Positions 59,698 through 64,000 of a DNA stretch of 64,000 bases are shown here, piece after piece. Position 1 is the first letter of the stretch; the number at the start of each line of letters is the position of its first letter. Under the pieces are notes generated by a model that saw only the letters and a list, made by a program, of their open reading frames with translations, did no database searches and was not told the origin of the DNA. The DNA is taken from positions 124,001 through 188,000 of the forward strand of contig BDDD01000349.1 of NCBI GenBank assembly GCA_001972305.1, given 5' to 3'. Source of the DNA: Cephalotus follicularis (Eukaryota; Streptophyta; Magnoliopsida; Oxalidales; Cephalotaceae). A program made the position numbers and the translations under genes.

Positions 59698-59910
59698 GGG
59701 AAAGAAGGCAGAAAATGGGAAAGAAGAAAGGAGAAAAGAAAAATAAATAAAAGAAAGAAAAGAGATAAAAAAAAGAAAGAAAAAGACGGGACAAAAGGGA
59801 GAAGGCAGCGGGAAAAGAGAAGAAAGAAGATAAAAGTAAAGGAGAAGAGAAGGAGGGAGAGTTCGGCGGAGAAAGGAGAAAAGAAGAGAAACAGGCATCG
59901 GGAGAAGAGA
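59698..59910 (+). repeat. Long purine tract in solo LTR Y
   Basis: About 210 nt on + almost entirely A and G (gaaaag, gggaga words). The 159-codon ORF across it (59683-60162) encodes a Lys/Arg/Glu-rich low-complexity peptide and is not considered a gene. Confidence 0.8.
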
Positions 59911-60743
59911 TCTCATCACACTCTCTGTCTTCATTTCATCTCCTGTTCTCTAGGGCTCGATGAAGCCAGTGACGCAAGAAAGAGAGTAGTAGCACACGGC
60001 AGCGAGAAGAAGCCAGCTGCAACAAGCCATTCTGATCCATTCCAGTCACTGAAATTTGAGGTACAATATATGATTACACATGCTTTGAAATGGATTTTTA
60101 CCTGGGTTTTTGATGCTACCATCGAACCCCTGCTTCACACAATCCGTCGATGCTTTGGATAAAAGCATTGACGCGTTGTGTTAGTCTGGCTACGCTTGAC
60201 ACACCAGCGTTGACGCTTTCTTCTACCAGTCGATGCCTTGTGTTGACAGTCGACGTTTTACCCAAACCGTCGATGCTCTCCTTCTAACCGGGGACGCTTA
60301 CGCACACCTTGGAACAAAAAGTCGATGCCTAGGCCTAGCTGCCATGCTCTTCCTGAGCGAGGTCAATGATTAAGAGGGACCTGTTGACGCCTAATTAAAA
60401 CAGTCAGGGTTTTATGGTAATCGTCGATGCATTATGGTGGTAGTCAACGCTTATGGGTAGCAGGTGACGTGCTTTGATAACAGTCGACGCCTGTGAGTGA
60501 GAAATTGATGCCCAAAGCCCTGTTTCAGTGGAAATGCCCTGTTTTGTTGTGGTTTTAGTTGCGGGTTGAAACCAGGTTAGTTTTCAAGCCTCAAATTTGT
60601 GCCTAGACTATAGAATAGGCTATTCTCAAGGCAGCCAGGCAGCCTAGACTCGCTAGAAGGCTGACCTCAAGAAGGTGGACCTTTCGAAATACTATGAGAG
60701 GCTTCAAGTGAAGGGACAATAAGGGCTCGAAGTCTAAAATAAT

Positions 60744-60900
60744 TAAGTGATTGAGTGAATGGATCGTTATTGATCGAATAGTGATCAAACGGGCTGTTAT
60801 TGGGCAAATGATTGACCGAATGAACCGAATAAATGAATGATCGAATGAATCAATGATCGACCGAATGAATTAATGACCGAGTGAATGACCGAATAACGAC
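60744..60900. repeat. Degenerate minisatellite, GA(C/T)CGAATGAA units
   Basis: Repeated words gaccgaatgaa, gatcgaatgaa and gaccgagtgaa at 10-14 nt spacing inside solo LTR Y. Confidence 0.7.
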
Positions 60901-60984
60901 CTATCTAATAGAGGGAAACGGTTAACTACTTATATATGCTGCTATGTGACAGTATATATATTTAGTCAACCACTAGATGTTAAC

Positions 60985-61014
60985 TATATATGTTGGTATG
61001 GGACAACATATATA
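60985..61014. repeat. Perfect 11-bp inverted repeat
   Basis: tatatatgttg (60985-60995) and caacatatata (61004-61014) with an 8-nt loop, in solo LTR Y. Confidence 0.8.
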
Positions 61015-61845
61015 CCTAGTAGACTTTTAGATTCCTAATAGAGTACTAAATGGATATGGATTGTGCCGAATTGTTTACGATTGGTATGGTTAAACAAATT
61101 GATTGTAACAAACGGTTATTGGTAATGGGCTGTGATATAGGCTTGCATTCATGTGAATGACATCACTCATATTTCTTATGCTATGCATGCATCTCTTCTA
61201 TTGGATATATATGTTCACTCTACACATTTCACTGCATATGTATATTGTACACAGCCATAGGCTGCTAACCCATTGAATTGTAATGTAATGGGTTCGGTTT
61301 AGGTGGAGATCCAGGTAGCACACAGCAGTGACCAACCAAGTTAATTGCAGAGTAAGGATTCATCTCATCCGACCTACCTTTGTATAAACATAATCAATGT
61401 AAATAAACAAAGATTGTATAAGATATTTGACCTGCCAGCTTATGGTAGAGCATAAGTTATACATGTGTGTTGAGGTATTGGATATAGGCGGATTCATTTG
61501 AGGTGTTAGAACGAGATACTTCTGATTCCTTCTTCGGGAGTGTGGTTATATATAAAATTGAGTTTTTCTTTCAGGGGGTATAGTCCGATAAACGTATACT
61601 TCATGCCCGATTTTCAGGAAATCTTAAGAGTATGATTCTAATGGGTATCCACGGTGAATTGATATATTAATTGATGTTTCTGTTGACATGATATTGAATA
61701 TTCCGATGTTTCATTTGATTGTTTAAAGTTTAAAATTATAGCACTTTTGGGGAAGATGATTTATATGAGTTAATGGATTGAAACGAAGGTATCTCATGCA
61801 TCGGATCATGGGGGTTCGCCCTCGCGGTTAGGGGCGTGACATGTT

Positions 61846-62464
61846 AGTTGCTCAGGTCCAAGGACACAACGTAGGCTAAGACCCACTAGTTACCATAGAC
61901 TATATACTACTGAAAACAATAGGGATCCTATCGATAAGGGTAATGTCCATCCGGACAGGTCACCTATGGTGGATCAGTTCAGTATAATGCACCTGCACGT
62001 AACACGCATTAGCTTTAGTGCCATCCAAACGGCAATGAGGGAAGCCGTCCTCCAAACGAGGGAGCAAGTATAATACAGCAAGTCTTTGCGGTTCATCAAT
62101 TGCCCAGAAAGTGAACCTATGACTTGGAACTTCTGTCTGAAGGGACTAAGGATCTCATTCTCATTACCTCTCTAGGCATGAGATCCAACCCCTCGGTGAT
62201 AGGGCGCTATATGTGTACTCAGTTGACATGGTGATCAACTGATCTAGTTTTTACGGTTTGAGATAATACATATAGCCAGTTTGCCATTGTGAATATATAT
62301 ATGCACAATTAAACATAACTGGAACTTAGAATGTAGGATAAGAGTGTAAAGTACATACATGTAGACAACCTTAGGCTTTCATGGATTATTCCTATTAAGG
62401 AATATATCAAATATGTACAACCATTTATCCCCTTCATGGCTTGCAGGGACACCCAACTCCAACA
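61846..62464 (-). repeat. Third COP1-type LTR, segment 2
   Basis: Collinear with 35975-36594, resuming after solo LTR Y with gttgctcagg and ending cccaactccaaca, the LTR terminus. It is followed by cagcc, not by a Copia polypurine tract, so this is the outer edge of an LTR, with the rest of its element not on this side. Confidence 0.8.
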
Positions 62465-64000
62465 CAGCCCTCATTCGATAAAACCCATCCTCGTCCAAGG
62501 GGCCTACATACACCGCAAGGACCCAACCCTCATCCGTTAAAACCATACCTCACACGAGGGGCCCGCAGACACTACAAGGATCGTAGCCCTCACGGAGATG
62601 CTAACATGTCATCAGATATCCAAACACAGTCTAATGGGTGAGTAACGGAGCTTCTGCTGCAATCACACTCATCATACCATCATAGACCAATGGTATGCTG
62701 TAGATCCAGGTTATGGATACCCTGGGGCAGTTCGCACATAGCACCCCATCATAGACAATGGGCCTACTAAGGAGAGTTGAGCGTCATAGGTTCACCTCAC
62801 CCTCGACCGGTATGGTATCTTTTGTGCATGTTTTACAGTACCAGCATCAGTGTATATAGTACGATATCATAAGTCTGATGATACATAATATGGCAAGGGA
62901 ACCTTGTTCTCCTAGCCCGAACACTCTTATGCTCGTGAATCATATCACAATCATAAGACATATGTATAAGTCTCAATGATCATAAAGTATCAGAAGGGAA
63001 TGTCCCACTCACAGATTTACTGAAATCCACTACCATGAACAGTCCTCTAGAAGCTTCGGATCAGCTACTGGATCCATGTTAGGATATAATGGAATAATGG
63101 AAGATAATTCACTTCTATTCTTACTTTCTTGATGATGAAACTCCGGCCAAGAGAGAGTAAGGGAAGTTTGGAGAAGGTGAAATTCGGCAACCACAAAGAA
63201 TGGAGAAAGGCCTATCACCCTCCTTCCTTTAAATTTTTGTACCATCCGGGTATTAATATGAATGCAAAGAGCCTTCTAGTATTCCGGGGAATTTAGGAGA
63301 ATTTGAAAGATAATTGGCCGAAGTTTTTGGATTTAACAAAACATGTCCCGGCCCAGGTTTGCTTAAACTAGAAACTTCCTAGTCGGCTTCTAAATGCTCC
63401 CAGGTCTGCTCGTTCTAGTTTGCTCAAACCAGTCTACTCAACTTAGTCTGCTCAACCAGCTCTGCTCGTCCTAGTATGCTCAACCTAAACCAGGTCTGTT
63501 CTACTCTGGTATGGTCTGCTATGCCCTGCTTTGGTCTGCTCTACAAAGACCATGCATCTCCACAACTGTGGTGTCTTCTACCAAAAGAGACAGAGTCCTC
63601 ACTTAAGCAGGGAGGATCCTCCTCGAAGAGACATGGGGTAATACAATTAGAGGAAATGTAAAAATTTTACTGATTCTTTCGCTCCAAGATCGAACTTATT
63701 GTATAAAGAAATCAATAAAGAAGGTTAGAACAATTCATACATTCATTTCATGATATGAGATAATTCTAGAACTTTAATCGGTTTCACAGCAAATAGCATA
63801 ATCCGATCTCTAAGCGTATCTACACTGACACTCTGAATTAGAGTTCTCTACCAGTCTTAACAGAGAGAAAGCATGAAAAACCTAAATCTAAAAGTTGCTG
63901 GCCTTTTTTTGCCTAGGCAAAACTCTTTCCTAGCTTTGTAGATTTTCATAACTATTAATTAAGTCTCTACTTAGTTTAATTACGAAATCACTGCAAACTT
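62465..64000. other. Unclassified repeat-like DNA
   Basis: No credible ORF. Around 63385-63560 the + strand has a cluster of (A)GTCTGCTC(A/G)-type words, similar in style to the motif clusters inside the other LTRs here. cctcccgag-free but pyrimidine-rich UTR-like DNA precedes it (63120-63240). It may be part of another LTR but no terminus is visible. Confidence 0.35.

Larger units (their letters stand above)
59381..61840 (+). repeat. Solo LTR Y
   Basis: 2460 bp from TGTCGCATCC to GGGGCGTGACA, splitting the third COP1-type LTR at a site that is continuous in the other copies (aatgcatgccagccgctcagg near 35965 and 54466). Flanks tgtc and tgtt suggest a degraded duplication. It has no internal retroelement region. 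Termini resemble Gypsy LTRs; the family is unassigned. It contains a TATA-like box, a purine tract, GTCGA(T/C)G motifs (60140-60510) and a minisatellite. Confidence 0.7.

Noticed and set aside
59683-60162. 159-codon Lys/Arg-rich ORF
   Set aside because: It is the translation of the purine tract in solo LTR Y; composition alone explains the open frame.

Overview
This window is plant (angiosperm) nuclear DNA made almost entirely of nested LTR retrotransposons. The evidence is Ty3/Gypsy proteins of the Athila and Tekay (chromovirus) lineages, primer-binding sites for plant tRNA-Asp and tRNA-iMet, a Ty1/Copia polypurine tract and LTR, and a long ORF resembling the 'putative plant transposon protein' family. 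I found no host gene, no tRNA or rRNA gene and no CRISPR array. The species cannot be named from the sequence. Element names below are local labels.

Layout. (1) 1-8893: Athila-A, minus strand, truncated on both sides (3' LTR, integrase, RNase H, RT, protease). Its 3' untranslated region holds a plus-strand single-gene LTR element, T32e (about 1240-4845). (2) 8894-about 54551: COP1, one minus-strand Copia element. Each of its roughly 2.5 kb LTRs carries the same 2.9 kb solo LTR, 'X', at the same site. The left LTR (8894-36594) was further invaded by Athila-B (9524-15919), and its X copy by a Tekay tandem, LTR-internal-LTR-internal-LTR (17666-33516). The decayed Copia internal region is 36595-41546. 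The right LTR starts at 41547, and its X copy was invaded by Tekay-C, a gag-only Tekay element (44668-52633). (3) about 54552-57797: a rearranged zone with an inverted COP1 LTR fragment and the 5' end of a third Athila, Athila-C. (4) 57798-62464: a third COP1-type LTR, lacking X but carrying another solo LTR, 'Y' (59381-61840). (5) 62465-64000: unclassified repeat-like DNA.

The nesting can be read from the sequence because the copies act as empty-site controls for each other: X-left shows the uninterrupted target of Tekay-C, X-right that of the Tekay tandem, the right COP1 LTR that of Athila-B, and the third COP1 LTR that of X. Almost all coding capacity is broken by stops and frameshifts, many explicable as C-to-T changes. 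Exceptions are the 357-codon T32e ORF, an open chimeric Athila-B ORF (421 codons), and a nearly intact Tekay-C gag. A second theme is that at least six unrelated LTR families carry clusters of short GTCGAC-centred motifs.
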